A stretch of DNA of 64,000 nt from the NCBI RefSeq assembly GCF_000730645.1, contig NZ_BBIU01000016.1:1-64000 (forward strand). The letters are read 5' to 3'. Shown piece after piece: positions 52,344 to 64,000 of this stretch. Both the position numbers and the translations under genes were made by a program. How positions within the stretch are numbered: the first letter of the stretch is position 1; each line of letters begins with the position of its first letter. The notes beneath the pieces were generated by a model. It did no database searches and was not told where the DNA came from. It was given only the letters and a program-made list of their open reading frames with translations. This stretch comes from Pseudomonas parafulva NBRC 16636 = DSM 17004. GTDB lineage: Bacteria > Pseudomonadota > Gammaproteobacteria > Pseudomonadales > Pseudomonadaceae.

Positions 52344-52652
52344 ATGCCGCTCAATAACGAGCAGAAGAAGCAATACAAGTCCATTGGTCATGACCTGAAG
52401 CCGGTCCTGATCGTTGCTGGCAACGGTTTGAATGAAGGCGTGGTAGCCGAACTTGAGCGCGCGCTGGTCGACCATGAGCTGATCAAGGTCGAGATTCGTT
52501 CGGAAGACCGCGAGGAACGCGCCGAAACCATCGCCGCGCTATGCAAGGCCGGCCGTGCCGAACTGGTGCAGACCATCGGCAAGAAAGCCCTGATCTACCG
52601 CAAGAACCCACAGCCGAACAAGCAGCTGTCCAACATCCACCGTTACAAGTAA
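52344..52652 (+). CDS. yhbY: YhbY family CRM-domain RNA-binding protein
   Basis: A 102-residue protein made of one CRM domain, with the conserved KPVLIVAGNGLNEGVV (GxxG loop) and KVEIRSEDREER segments; it associates with pre-50S ribosomes. ATG 52344 (MPLNNEQKK) is chosen. A TAAAAT (52298-52303) within a small palindrome 40 bases upstream is a plausible -10. It diverges from rlmE. Confidence 0.92.
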   Translation: MPLNNEQKKQYKSIGHDLKPVLIVAGNGLNEGVVAELERALVDHELIKVEIRSEDREERAETIAALCKAGRAELVQTIGKKALIYRKNPQPNKQLSNIHRYK

Positions 52653-52664
52653 CGGCAAGGTTGC

Positions 52665-52731
52665 TTGTGGGAACAAGCGTCTTCCCAACGCGTTGGCGCT
52701 TCGCGCATCGCCGGCAAGCCGGCTCCCACAA
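52665..52731. repeat. REP element between yhbY and the DUF4149 gene
   Basis: TTGTGGGA (52665-52672) and TCCCACAA (52724-52731) flank an inner GCCGGC-AA-GCCGGC stem (52710-52723). This is the typical Pseudomonas repetitive extragenic palindrome layout, here between convergent genes where it could help end both transcripts. Confidence 0.75.
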
Positions 52732-52752
52732 AAGCCCGGCAGCGGGCTGCGC

Positions 52753-53193
52753 CTAGCGGCGCGGCCTGACCGGAACGGGCTGGGCCACCAGCACGATGCC
52801 GGAAAAACCCAATACCAGAAAACAGAACATCTGCCAGCGCTCGCCCACCGAAATGCCGTAGCGCAGGGTGTAGTACCCCACGCACGCCCCCAGGCCGAGC
52901 AACAGCATCTGGCCACGGAACTGCCGCCACCAGGCCGCCAGGCCGTCCACCCTCGCCAGCACCGCCAGCTGGGTCAACAAGCCTAGCAACGCCACCCCGA
53001 TCAACCAACGGTCGATCTGGCCGGCGATGTCCTGCACCAGCAGCGGCGCCAGGCCACTGACCTTCAGCGCAGGCACCAGCCCTACATGGAACACCCACAG
53101 GCCGCCAACCCAGAACACCTGGGCCAGCTGCCAGAGGATCCCCTCCAGGGATGGCGCCCGCAGGCGCCGGTCAGATGTGCTGGACTTCGACAA
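52753..53193 (-). CDS. DUF4149-like membrane protein
   Basis: Up to 146 residues with four predicted membrane helices (near 22-42, 63-82, 93-110 and 119-138). The pattern [23 protein letters not shown] resembles the DUF4149 family; no function is known. The start is uncertain: the longest frame begins at a TTG 23 bases inside greA without a clear ribosome site, and shorter starts exist. It lies immediately downstream of greA and probably depends on that transcript. Confidence 0.7.
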   Translation of the reverse strand: MSKSSTSDRRLRAPSLEGILWQLAQVFWVGGLWVFHVGLVPALKVSGLAPLLVQDIAGQIDRWLIGVALLGLLTQLAVLARVDGLAAWWRQFRGQMLLLGLGACVGYYTLRYGISVGERWQMFCFLVLGFSGIVLVAQPVPVRPRR

Positions 53194-53653
53194 TCTCGTA
53201 CTCGACCGTGCCGCTTGGCGTCTTGATGACGACGACGTCGCCTTCTTCCTTGCCGATGATGGCCTTGGCGATCGGGGCGCCGCTCGAGAGCTTGCCCTGT
53301 TTCACGTCAGCTTCATCTTCACCGACGATCTGGTACTTCACTCGCTCGTCGGTCTCGGTGTTGGCCAGCTCGACGGTAGTGCCGAAGATGACTTTGCCGG
53401 TGTGCGGGATGGTCTTCACGTCGATGATGACCGCGTTCTGCAGGCGGCCTTCGATATCGCGGATACGCGCTTCAACCATGCCCTGCTCTTCCCGCGCGGC
53501 ATGGTATTCGGCGTTTTCCTTCAGGTCGCCCAGCTCGCGCGCTTCACCAATGGCCTGGCTCAGGCGCGGGCGCTCGGTCTTGCTCAGAAACAGATGTTCC
53601 TCTTCCAGGGCGCGTGCGCCCTGGACGGTCATCGGGTACTTGATAATGCTCAT
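53171..53653 (-). CDS. greA: Transcription elongation factor GreA
   Basis: A 160-residue factor that stimulates transcript cleavage in backtracked RNA polymerase. The N-terminal coiled coil carries the acidic tip in [19 protein letters not shown] (about 40-58), followed by the FKBP-like domain (about 80-158). Its ATG overlaps the carB stop (ATGA), linking it to pyrimidine/arginine precursor genes. Confidence 0.97.
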   Translation of the reverse strand: MSIIKYPMTVQGARALEEEHLFLSKTERPRLSQAIGEARELGDLKENAEYHAAREEQGMVEARIRDIEGRLQNAVIIDVKTIPHTGKVIFGTTVELANTETDERVKYQIVGEDEADVKQGKLSSGAPIAKAIIGKEEGDVVVIKTPSGTVEYEIVEVQHI

Positions 53654-56600
53654 GCTTTCATTCCTGCATGCAGATCCTGCAAGCGACGAACGGTCTTTTC
53701 CGGACCGAATTTCAGCGCTTCACAGATGGCTTCACCGGCCGCAATGGTCGTGGTGCAGTAAATTTTGTGCTGCAGCGCGTTGCGACGAATCGAGTAGGAA
53801 TCGGCGATCGACTGGCGGCCTTCGGTGGTGTTGATGATCAGCGACACCTCGTCGTTCTTGATCATGTCGACCACGTGCGGGCGGCCTTCGGTTACCTTGT
53901 TCACGCGGCGCACTTTAAGGCCCGCCGCTTCGATAACCTTGGCGGTACCCGCCGTTGCAACCACTTCGAAGCCCAGGGCGATCAGGTCGCGGGCAACGCC
54001 AGCCACCTGTGGCTTGTCGTCGTCACGCACGCTGATGAACGCGGTACCACCGGTCGGCAGCACTTCGCTGGCACCCATCTGGGCTTTGGCGAACGCTTCA
54101 CCGAAGGTATCACCAACACCCATGACCTCACCGGTCGATTTCATCTCAGGGCCGAGGATCGGGTCAACCCCCGGGAACTTGGCGAACGGGAAGACGGCTT
54201 CCTTGACGCTGTAGAAGTTCGGGATGATTTCCTGAGTGAAGCCAAGCTCCTTCAAGGTTTTGCCGGCCATGACGCGGGCCGCGATCATGGCCAGGGAAGT
54301 GCCGATGCACTTGGACACGAACGGCACGGTACGCGAGGCGCGCGGGTTGACTTCGATCACGTAGATCTTGTCGCCCTGCAGGGCCAACTGCACGTTCATC
54401 AGGCCGACGACACCCAGCTCAAGGGCCATCTTGGCAACCTGTACGCGAACTTCGTCCTGCACTTCCTTGCTCAGCGAGTAAGGTGGCAGCGAGCACGCCG
54501 AGTCACCGGAGTGAACGCCGGCCTGTTCGATGTGCTGCATGATGGCGCCGATGACCACGTCGGTGCCGTCGCACACGGCGTCCACGTCCATCTCGATGGC
54601 GCAGTTGAGGAAGTGGTCCAGCAGTACCGGGCTGTCGTTCGACACCTGCACCGCTTCACGCAGGTAGCGCTTGAGCTCGTCCAGTTCGTAGACGATCTCC
54701 ATGGCGCGACCACCCAGTACGTAGGACGGGCGCACCACCAGTGGGTAACCGATGCTGCCAGCTGCGCTGATGGCCTCTTCTTCGCTGCGCACGGTCGCGT
54801 TTGGCGGCTGCAGCAGGTTCAGGCGCTGAACCATCTGCTGGAAGCGCTCACGGTCTTCGGCGCGGTCGATGGCGTCAGGGCTGGTACCGATGATCGGTAC
54901 GCCGGCCTCTTCCAGGGCGCGGGCCAGCTTCAGCGGGGTCTGGCCACCGTAGTGGACGATCACGCCTTTCGGTTTCTCGACGCGGCATACTTCCAGCACG
55001 TCTTCCAGAGTGAGCGGCTCGAAGTACAGGCGGTCCGAGGTGTCGTAGTCGGTGGAAACGGTTTCCGGGTTGCAGTTGACCATGATGGTCTCGTACCCGT
55101 CTTCGCGCAGCGCCAGTGCCGCGTGCACACAGCAGTAGTCGAACTCGATACCCTGGCCGATACGGTTAGGGCCGCCACCCAGAATCATGATCTTGTCGCG
55201 GGTCGACGGGTTGGCCTCGCACTCTTCCTCATAGGTGGAGTACAGGTAGGCGGTGTCGGTGGCGAACTCGGCGGCGCAGGTGTCGACGCGCTTGTACACC
55301 GGGAACACTTCCAGCTTGTGGCGGTGACGGCGCAGGTTCTTGTCGGTGATGCCCAGCAGCTTGGCCAGGCGCTGGTCCGAGAAGCCCTTGCGCTTGAGGC
55401 GCAGCATGTAGTCCTTGTCAATTGCCGACAGGGCCAGGGTCTTGACCTTCTCTTCTTCCTTGATCAGGTCTTCCATCTGTACCAGGAACCACAGGTCGAT
55501 GCCGGTCAGTTCGAAGATCTGCTCGATGGTCATGCCCGAACGCATGGCGTCAGCGACGTACCAGATACGCTCGGCGCCCGGCACGGTCAGCTCGCGCTTG
55601 AGAATGCCGGCAGCTTCAGGGCTGGCCAGGTCCACTTTCGGGTCCAGGCCGCAGGCGCCGACTTCCAGGCCGCGCAGGGCTTTCTGCAGGGATTCCTGGA
55701 AGGTACGGCCGATGGCCATGACTTCACCCACGGACTTCATCTGGGTCGTCAGGCGAGCATCGGCTTTCGGGAATTTCTCGAAGGCGAAGCGTGGCAGCTT
55801 GGTGACCACGTAGTCGATCGACGGTTCGAAGGACGCCGGGGTGCGGCCGCCGGTGATGTCGTTCTGCAGTTCATCAAGGGTGTAGCCGATGGCCAGCTTG
55901 GCAGCGATCTTGGCGATCGGGAAGCCGGTAGCCTTGGAGGCCAGGGCCGACGAACGGGAAACCCGCGGGTTCATCTCGATGACGACCATGCGGCCGGTGT
56001 TCGGGCAGATACCAAACTGCACGTTGGAACCGCCGGTTTCCACACCGATTTCACGCAGCACCGCCAACGAGGCGTTGCGCATGATCTGGTATTCCTTGTC
56101 GGTGAGGGTCTGCGCCGGGGCTACGGTAATCGAGTCACCGGTGTGCACGCCCATCGGGTCGAAGTTCTCGATCGAGCAGACGATGATGCAGTTGTCCTTC
56201 TTGTCGCGGACCACCTCCATCTCGTATTCCTTCCAGCCGATCAGCGATTCGTCGATCAGCAGTTCCTTGGTTGGCGACAGGTCCAGACCACGGGTGCAGA
56301 TTTCTTCGAACTCTTCACGGTTGTAGGCAATGCCGCCACCGGTGCCGCCCATGGTGAACGAGGGGCGAATGATGCAAGGGAAGCCCAGCTTCTCCAGCAC
56401 CGCATTGGCCTCTTCCATGCTGTGGGCGATGCCCGAGCGCGGGCACTCCAGGCCGATGTCTTTCATGGCCTTGTCGAAGCGCGAGCGGTCTTCGGCCTTG
56501 TCGATGGTGTCAGCGTTGGCACCGATCATCTCCACGCCGAACTTTTCCAGCACGCCGTGGCGCTCCAGGTCCAGGGCGCAGTTCAGTGCGGTCTGGCCAC

Positions 56601-56871
56601 CCATGGTCGGCAATACCGCGTCCGGGCGTTCCTTCTCGATGATCTTGGCCACCGACTGCCACTTGATCGGCTCGATGTAGGTGGCGTCGGCCATGGCCGG
56701 GTCGGTCATGATGGTGGCGGGGTTGGAGTTCACCAGGATGACGCGGAAACCCTCTTCGCGCAGGGCTTTACACGCCTGGGCGCCGGAGTAGTCGAATTCG
56801 CAGGCCTGGCCGATCACGATCGGGCCAGCGCCGAGAATCAGGATGCTTTTGATGTCTGTACGTTTTGGCAT
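53650..56871 (-). CDS. carB: Carbamoyl phosphate synthase large subunit
   Basis: A 1073-residue synthetase with two duplicated ATP-grasp halves (carboxyphosphate, about 1-400; carbamoyl phosphate, about 553-935). An oligomerisation domain lies between them, and the C-terminal MGS-like allosteric domain (about 936-1073) binds UMP and ornithine. The start ATG 56871 ([17 protein letters not shown]) is the family norm; three upstream codons are discarded. It follows carA after 104 bases with no ORF between them. Confidence 0.98.
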   Translation of the reverse strand: MPKRTDIKSILILGAGPIVIGQACEFDYSGAQACKALREEGFRVILVNSNPATIMTDPAMADATYIEPIKWQSVAKIIEKERPDAVLPTMGGQTALNCALDLERHGVLEKFGVEMIGANADTIDKAEDRSRFDKAMKDIGLECPRSGIAHSMEEANAVLEKLGFPCIIRPSFTMGGTGGGIAYNREEFEEICTRGLDLSPTKELLIDESLIGWKEYEMEVVRDKKDNCIIVCSIENFDPMGVHTGDSITVAPAQTLTDKEYQIMRNASLAVLREIGVETGGSNVQFGICPNTGRMVVIEMNPRVSRSSALASKATGFPIAKIAAKLAIGYTLDELQNDITGGRTPASFEPSIDYVVTKLPRFAFEKFPKADARLTTQMKSVGEVMAIGRTFQESLQKALRGLEVGACGLDPKVDLASPEAAGILKRELTVPGAERIWYVADAMRSGMTIEQIFELTGIDLWFLVQMEDLIKEEEKVKTLALSAIDKDYMLRLKRKGFSDQRLAKLLGITDKNLRRHRHKLEVFPVYKRVDTCAAEFATDTAYLYSTYEEECEANPSTRDKIMILGGGPNRIGQGIEFDYCCVHAALALREDGYETIMVNCNPETVSTDYDTSDRLYFEPLTLEDVLEVCRVEKPKGVIVHYGGQTPLKLARALEEAGVPIIGTSPDAIDRAEDRERFQQMVQRLNLLQPPNATVRSEEEAISAAGSIGYPLVVRPSYVLGGRAMEIVYELDELKRYLREAVQVSNDSPVLLDHFLNCAIEMDVDAVCDGTDVVIGAIMQHIEQAGVHSGDSACSLPPYSLSKEVQDEVRVQVAKMALELGVVGLMNVQLALQGDKIYVIEVNPRASRTVPFVSKCIGTSLAMIAARVMAGKTLKELGFTQEIIPNFYSVKEAVFPFAKFPGVDPILGPEMKSTGEVMGVGDTFGEAFAKAQMGASEVLPTGGTAFISVRDDDKPQVAGVARDLIALGFEVVATAGTAKVIEAAGLKVRRVNKVTEGRPHVVDMIKNDEVSLIINTTEGRQSIADSYSIRRNALQHKIYCTTTIAAGEAICEALKFGPEKTVRRLQDLHAGMKA

Positions 56872-56975
56872 GGTGGTCACTCAAATCCGGGGTCAGTCGG
56901 CAAGCCGCTTTGAACAATCTGGGTCAGGCGCTGCCGGGCGCAGCAGAGCGGGCCCGGGGCCTTGAAGCAGGATGC

Positions 56976-58112
56976 TCAGCGGCGCTTGGCCATGGCATCG
57001 GTGAAACGATCGAACAGTGGCGCGACATCGGTCGGGCCCGGGCTTGCCTCAGGGTGGCCCTGGAAGCTGAACGCGCTCTTGTCGGTGCGCTCGATGCCCT
57101 GCAGGGTACCGTCGAACAGCGACTTGTGGATGGCGCGCACATTGCCGGGCAAGGTCGCTTCGTCAACGGCAAAGCCATGGTTCTGGCTGGTGATCATGAC
57201 CACGCCGGTGTCCAGGTCCTGGACCGGGTGGTTGGCACCGTGGTGGCCATGGCCCATCTTCACGGTCTTGGCGCCGGAGGCCAGGGCCAGCAGCTGGTGG
57301 CCCAGGCAGATGCCGAAGACCGGGATGTCGGTTTCAAGGATTTCCTTGATGGCCTGGATGGCGTAGTCGCAAGGCTCGGGGTCGCCAGGGCCGTTGGACA
57401 GGAACACGCCATCAGGGTTGAGCGCCAGCACTTCGCTGGCCGGGGTCTGGGCCGGCACCACGGTGACGCGGCAGCCGCGGGCAACCAGCATGCGCAGGAT
57501 GTTCAGCTTGACGCCGTAGTCGAAGGCCACCACGTGGTACGGCAGGTCGGCAGCGTCAAGGGTGGGGTGGCTGTCGGTTTTCAGTTCCCACACGCTGGAC
57601 CGCCACTCGTAGCGTTCCTTGGTAGAAACGACCTTCGCCAGGTCCATGCCCTTGAGGCCTGGGAAACCACGCGCGGCGGCGATGGCGGCTTCTTCGCTGA
57701 TATCGTCACCGGCCAGGATGCAGCCGTTCTGGGCGCCCTTCTCACGCAGGATACGGGTAAGGCGACGGGTGTCGATGCCGGCGATGGCTACCACATTGTT
57801 GGCCTTGAGGTACTCCGGCAGCGACTGGGTGTTACGCCAGTTGCTGGCCAGCAGCGGCAGGTCACGGATGACCAGGCCGGCGGACCATACACGGTTCGAC
57901 TCGGCGTCTTCCGGGGTGGTACCGGTGTTGCCGATGTGCGGGTAGGTCAGGGTGACGATTTGCTGCGCATAGGAAGGGTCTGTAAGGATTTCCTGGTAGC
58001 CGGTCATAGCGGTGTTGAAAACCACTTCACCAACGGTCTGACCGTCGGCACCGATTGCCTCACCGCGAAAAATACTGCCGTCGGCAAGGGCGAGTATGGC
58101 TGGCTTTGTCAA
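56976..58112 (-). CDS. carA: Carbamoyl phosphate synthase small (glutaminase) subunit
   Basis: A 378-residue class I glutamine amidotransferase that supplies ammonia to CarB. The nucleophile is Cys269 (FGICLGHQ), with the His/Glu pair in [11 protein letters not shown]. It uses a TTG start at 58112: GGGAGG lies five bases upstream and the resulting [12 protein letters not shown] matches the family, whereas the eight codons before it do not. A rare start codon may limit expression. A strong hairpin lies about 45 bases upstream. Confidence 0.95.
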   Translation of the reverse strand: MTKPAILALADGSIFRGEAIGADGQTVGEVVFNTAMTGYQEILTDPSYAQQIVTLTYPHIGNTGTTPEDAESNRVWSAGLVIRDLPLLASNWRNTQSLPEYLKANNVVAIAGIDTRRLTRILREKGAQNGCILAGDDISEEAAIAAARGFPGLKGMDLAKVVSTKERYEWRSSVWELKTDSHPTLDAADLPYHVVAFDYGVKLNILRMLVARGCRVTVVPAQTPASEVLALNPDGVFLSNGPGDPEPCDYAIQAIKEILETDIPVFGICLGHQLLALASGAKTVKMGHGHHGANHPVQDLDTGVVMITSQNHGFAVDEATLPGNVRAIHKSLFDGTLQGIERTDKSAFSFQGHPEASPGPTDVAPLFDRFTDAMAKRR

Positions 58113-58157
58113 GAAGACCTCCCGTAAATCAAGCATGAAGGGGCGATCGCAGGTTGC

Positions 58158-58196
58158 AAAAAAGCGGAGTGACGTATGGACACGTCACCCCGCTTT
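58158..58196 (-). terminator. Terminator-like hairpin in the dapB-carA gap
   Basis: AAAGCGG-x-GTGACGT pairs with ACGTCAC-x-CCGCTTT (7 bp, one mismatch, 7 bp) around ATGGAC. On the minus strand it ends in six T. It lies 178 bases after dapB and 46 before the carA TTG. It ends the dnaJ-dapB transcript, or attenuates carA if the car promoter lies upstream of it. Confidence 0.82.
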
Positions 58197-58328
58197 CATG
58201 TGCTGAATTCAATTCGCTGCGCGCTTTTAGTGGACACACTAAAGCTGTAGCTTACAGAAAAGTGCGTTTTCGGTCTACCGCAGATGTGCCTCTAAAACAC
58301 AAGAATGCGACAGGCCAGTAGCCGCAAT

Positions 58329-58359
58329 GTGGGAGCGGGCTCACCACAAGGTGAACCCG
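58329..58359. repeat. REP-like hairpin after dapB
   Basis: CGGG-x-TCACC pairs with GGTGA-x-CCCG around ACAA, next to GTGGGAGCGGG, a motif shared by P. putida REP sequences. There is no U-tract. Confidence 0.55.
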
Positions 58360-58373
58360 ACACCGCCTGCAAC

Positions 58374-60315
<1,942 letters not shown>

Positions 60316-60426
60316 AGGTCATTTGCACCTTGTTGGGCGTTCGGCATCTGCGCCGCGCCGTCAGCACCTGCACGGCCCCAAGGGCTGACAGATGCTGTAA
60401 AAATTCTCGAATTCCAGATACGCCAA

Positions 60427-60446
60427 CGCGGGAGCAAGCCCCCGCG
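60427..60446. repeat. REP-like hairpin between dnaK and dnaJ
   Basis: CGCGGG (60427-60432) and CCCGCG (60441-60446) around AGCAAGCC, in the dnaK-dnaJ gap. It could reduce dnaJ relative to dnaK by partial termination or by stabilising the dnaK 3' end. Confidence 0.5.
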
Positions 60447-60506
60447 CGGCGACATCCTACCAGCTCACCACCAAGCGGCGGTGGGCTGGCCGACAACATG
60501 CAGGGT

Positions 60507-62432
<1,926 letters not shown>

Positions 62433-62510
62433 GTTGATTCTCCCGAAACTTGAATTTGGTAGCAGCGACTACTTTGGCCAACTGCGGTAATACTTGAAGG
62501 CTTGACACCT

Positions 62511-62538
62511 AGATGGGGATGCCCGGACGGATTTCAAG
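62511..62538 (-). promoter_or_regulatory. Sigma-32 promoter of dnaK
   Basis: CTTGAAA (62532-62538), a 13-base spacer and CCCCATCT (62511-62518) match the heat-shock consensus almost perfectly. The -35 overlaps the grpE stop codon. Confidence 0.93.
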
Positions 62539-63091
62539 CCTTTTCGTCGATAGACGGTTGCGCCGCGCTCGGCGCCTTGCTGACCACCACCATGGCAGGG
62601 CGCAGCAGGCGGCCGTTCAGCAGGTAACCTTTCTGGAACACGTTCAGCACACTGTTGGGCTCGACATCGCCGCTTTCCTGCATGGCCATTGCCTGATGAT
62701 GCTCAGGGTTGAATGGCTGGCCATGCGGGTCGACCGCTTCGAGGTTGTAGCGCTTGAGGGTGTCCTGGAACATCTTTAGCGTCAGCTCGACGCCCTCGCG
62801 GATCTGCTTGACGTGCTCGTCTTCGGCGCTGGAGTGAGCCAGGGCCAGCTCCAGGCTGTCGATGACCGGCAACAGGTCGCTGGAGAACTTTTCCAACGCG
62901 AACTTGTGGGCTTTTTCCACGTCCTGCTCGGCGCGCCGGCGGATATTCTGCAGTTCGGCAACCGAGCGCAGCGATTGGTCCTTGGCTGCAGCCAGCTGCT
63001 CCTCGAGCTCCAGAACACGGGCGTCGGCAGCGTTGCCTGCACCGGTTTCCTCGACGTTAAGGTCTTTCTCGTTCAGCTGCTCATCAGCCAT
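62534..63091 (-). CDS. grpE: Nucleotide exchange factor GrpE
   Basis: A 185-residue exchange factor that releases ADP from DnaK. A disordered acidic N-terminus is followed by a long coiled coil (about 25-85, [25 protein letters not shown]). The C-terminal beta domain contains the signature FNPEHHQAM...[28 protein letters not shown] 63091 (MADEQLNE) follows AGGAGAG. It diverges from recN. Confidence 0.97.
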   Translation of the reverse strand: MADEQLNEKDLNVEETGAGNAADARVLELEEQLAAAKDQSLRSVAELQNIRRRAEQDVEKAHKFALEKFSSDLLPVIDSLELALAHSSAEDEHVKQIREGVELTLKMFQDTLKRYNLEAVDPHGQPFNPEHHQAMAMQESGDVEPNSVLNVFQKGYLLNGRLLRPAMVVVSKAPSAAQPSIDEKA

Positions 63092-63149
63092 GGGGTCTCT
63101 CCTGCGCAATTTTGGGGACTGCGAGCCAGGCTCGCCGGTGATGTCGCCT

Positions 63150-63177
63150 ATATGGGGCCGGAAAAAACAGCTTCAAG
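63150..63177 (-). promoter_or_regulatory. Sigma-32 promoter of grpE
   Basis: CTTGAAG (63171-63177), a 13-base spacer and CCCCATAT (63150-63157) on the minus strand, about 60 bases upstream of grpE. Confidence 0.92.
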
Positions 63178-63223
63178 GGCCAGGCGGCGTTTTTGCCTAA
63201 CGGGCAAAATCTGCCGAAGGGCA

Positions 63224-63260
63224 TTGGCAGACCCAAAAAAACTACTGTATAAATAACCAG
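63224..63260 (+). promoter_or_regulatory. recN promoter with LexA (SOS) box
   Basis: TTGGCA (63224-63229), an 18-base spacer and TATAAA (63248-63253). The 16-base SOS box CTGTATAAATAACCAG (63245-63260) covers the -10, so LexA would block initiation until DNA damage. Confidence 0.85.
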
Positions 63261-63284
63261 ACATGACTTTCGGGAGCTGCCCTC

Positions 63285-64000
63285 ATGCTGGTGCACCTGT
63301 CCATTCACAACTACGCCATCGTCGAACACCTTGACCTGGAAATCGCCCGCGGCATGTCCGTGATCACGGGTGAAACCGGTGCGGGCAAGTCGATCATGCT
63401 CGATGCCCTGGGCCTGGCCCTGGGCGACCGCGCCGACAGTGGCGTGGTGCGCCCTGGCACCGACAAGGCAGACATCCTCGCCACCTTCGATTTGGTGGAC
63501 ATCCCCGAGGCCCACACCTGGCTGGCCGACCGCGACCTGGCCACCGACGGCCTCTGCATCCTGCGCCGGGTCATCACCGCCGAAGGCCGCAGCCGTGGCT
63601 ACATCAACGGCACGCCCTGCCCGCTCGGCGACCTCAAGGCACTGGGCGAGCTGCTCATCGACATCCACAGCCAGCACGAGCACCAGTCGCTTTTGAAGGC
63701 CGACACCCATCGCCGGCTGCTGGACGAGTATGCCGGCGCCGTCGACCTGGCCCGTCAGGTTCAACTGGCCGCCAAACGCTGGAACCAGACGCGCCTGGAG
63801 CTGGAGCGGCTGTCCAACTCCGGCGACGAGCAGCGTGCCCGGCACCAGCTGCTCAGTTACCAGCTCGAAGAGCTGGACAACCTGGGCCTGGGCGAAAACG
63901 AGCTGGAGCACTTGGAGCAGGAGCACAAGAACCTGACCAGCGCCGAAGCCCTGTTCGGCATCTGCCGCCAGGTCATCGAGCAGTGCAGTGAGAGTGACTC
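63285..64000 (+). CDS. recN: DNA repair protein RecN (5' part, cut by window end)
   Basis: The first 238 codons of an SMC-like ATPase that helps repair double-strand breaks by recombination. The N-terminal motif LVHLSIHNYAIVEHLDLE and Walker A GETGAGKS (about residues 29-36) are clear. The segment LLIDIHSQHEHQSLL and the following heptad-rich region begin the coiled coil. The second half, with the signature and Walker B, lies beyond the window. ATG 63285 follows GGGAG. SOS control is indicated by the LexA box. Confidence 0.96.
   Translation, partial: MLVHLSIHNYAIVEHLDLEIARGMSVITGETGAGKSIMLDALGLALGDRADSGVVRPGTDKADILATFDLVDIPEAHTWLADRDLATDGLCILRRVITAEGRSRGYINGTPCPLGDLKALGELLIDIHSQHEHQSLLKADTHRRLLDEYAGAVDLARQVQLAAKRWNQTRLELERLSNSGDEQRARHQLLSYQLEELDNLGLGENELEHLEQEHKNLTSAEALFGICRQVIEQCSESD

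Noticed and set aside
53668..56913. A 1081-codon open frame on the plus strand opposite carB, and similar long plus-strand frames opposite ilvI, pnp, infB and dnaK.
   Set aside because: These mirror the codon structure of highly expressed GC-rich genes on the other strand. They have no recognisable domains, while the minus-strand frames encode clear full-length proteins.
63191..63209. TTTTGCC/GGCAAAA stem between grpE and recN considered as a terminator.
   Set aside because: No T-run follows on either strand, and it lies within the divergent promoter region.

Overview
The window is a stretch of core chromosome from a Pseudomonas of the P. putida group. Evidence for this is the high GC, the cbrX-cbrA-cbrB-crcZ cluster with A-rich Hfq/Crc motifs, a single PrrF iron-responsive sRNA, lpoP beside the PBP1b gene, and a gene order matching Pseudomonas chromosomes (msrQP-pssA-ilvC-ilvH-ilvI; pnp-rpsO-truB-rbfA-infB-nusA-rimP; carAB-dapB-dnaJ-dnaK-grpE-recN). 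I see no insertion sequence, prophage, integrase, CRISPR array, toxin-antitoxin pair or defence island. The species is inferred from remembered gene content, not from a search.

Layout. 1-166: promoter and leader of an rRNA operon that runs off the left edge on the minus strand. 167-10040 (minus): msrPQ (repair of oxidised methionine in the periplasm), pssA, ilvIHC with a long leader, then yqcC-like, lpoP and mrcB (PBP1b and its lipoprotein activator). 10156-12310 (plus): a kinase/P-loop fusion protein, a TfoX C-terminal-domain protein and the PrrF sRNA under a Fur box. 12356-15041 (minus): hmuTUV haemin-type ABC transporter. 15188-17380: a small Rieske protein, sfsA and an aminotransferase. 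17592-30156 (plus): dksA-gluQ, then the carbon/nitrogen control unit cbrX-cbrA-cbrB-crcZ, then pcnB-folK, panBC and pgi. 30304-36163 (plus): acs, a DUF2236 protein and a large AsmA-like DUF748 protein. 36272-36622 (minus): a secreted BON-domain protein with what looks like a complete sigma-54 control region.

From 36887 to 63091 almost everything is on the minus strand and concerns gene expression and growth. In transcription order the genes are grpE, dnaK, dnaJ, dapB, carA, carB, greA and a DUF4149 protein; then rlmE, ftsH, folP, glmM, tpiA, secG, tRNA-Leu, tRNA-fMet, rimP, nusA, infB, rbfA, truB, rpsO and pnp. yhbY (plus) lies between the two blocks. The start of recN (plus, LexA-controlled) lies at the right edge.

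Regulation is the most informative layer here. Visible signals are two sigma-54 promoters (crcZ and the BON gene), two near-perfect sigma-32 promoters (grpE, dnaK), two candidate Fur boxes, one LexA box, a stringent-type rrn promoter and about ten intrinsic terminators. The candidate least likely to have been described is the BON-gene control region: a -24/-12 promoter, an exact IHF consensus and a perfect dyad at activator distance. I did not find a wholly new multigene system.
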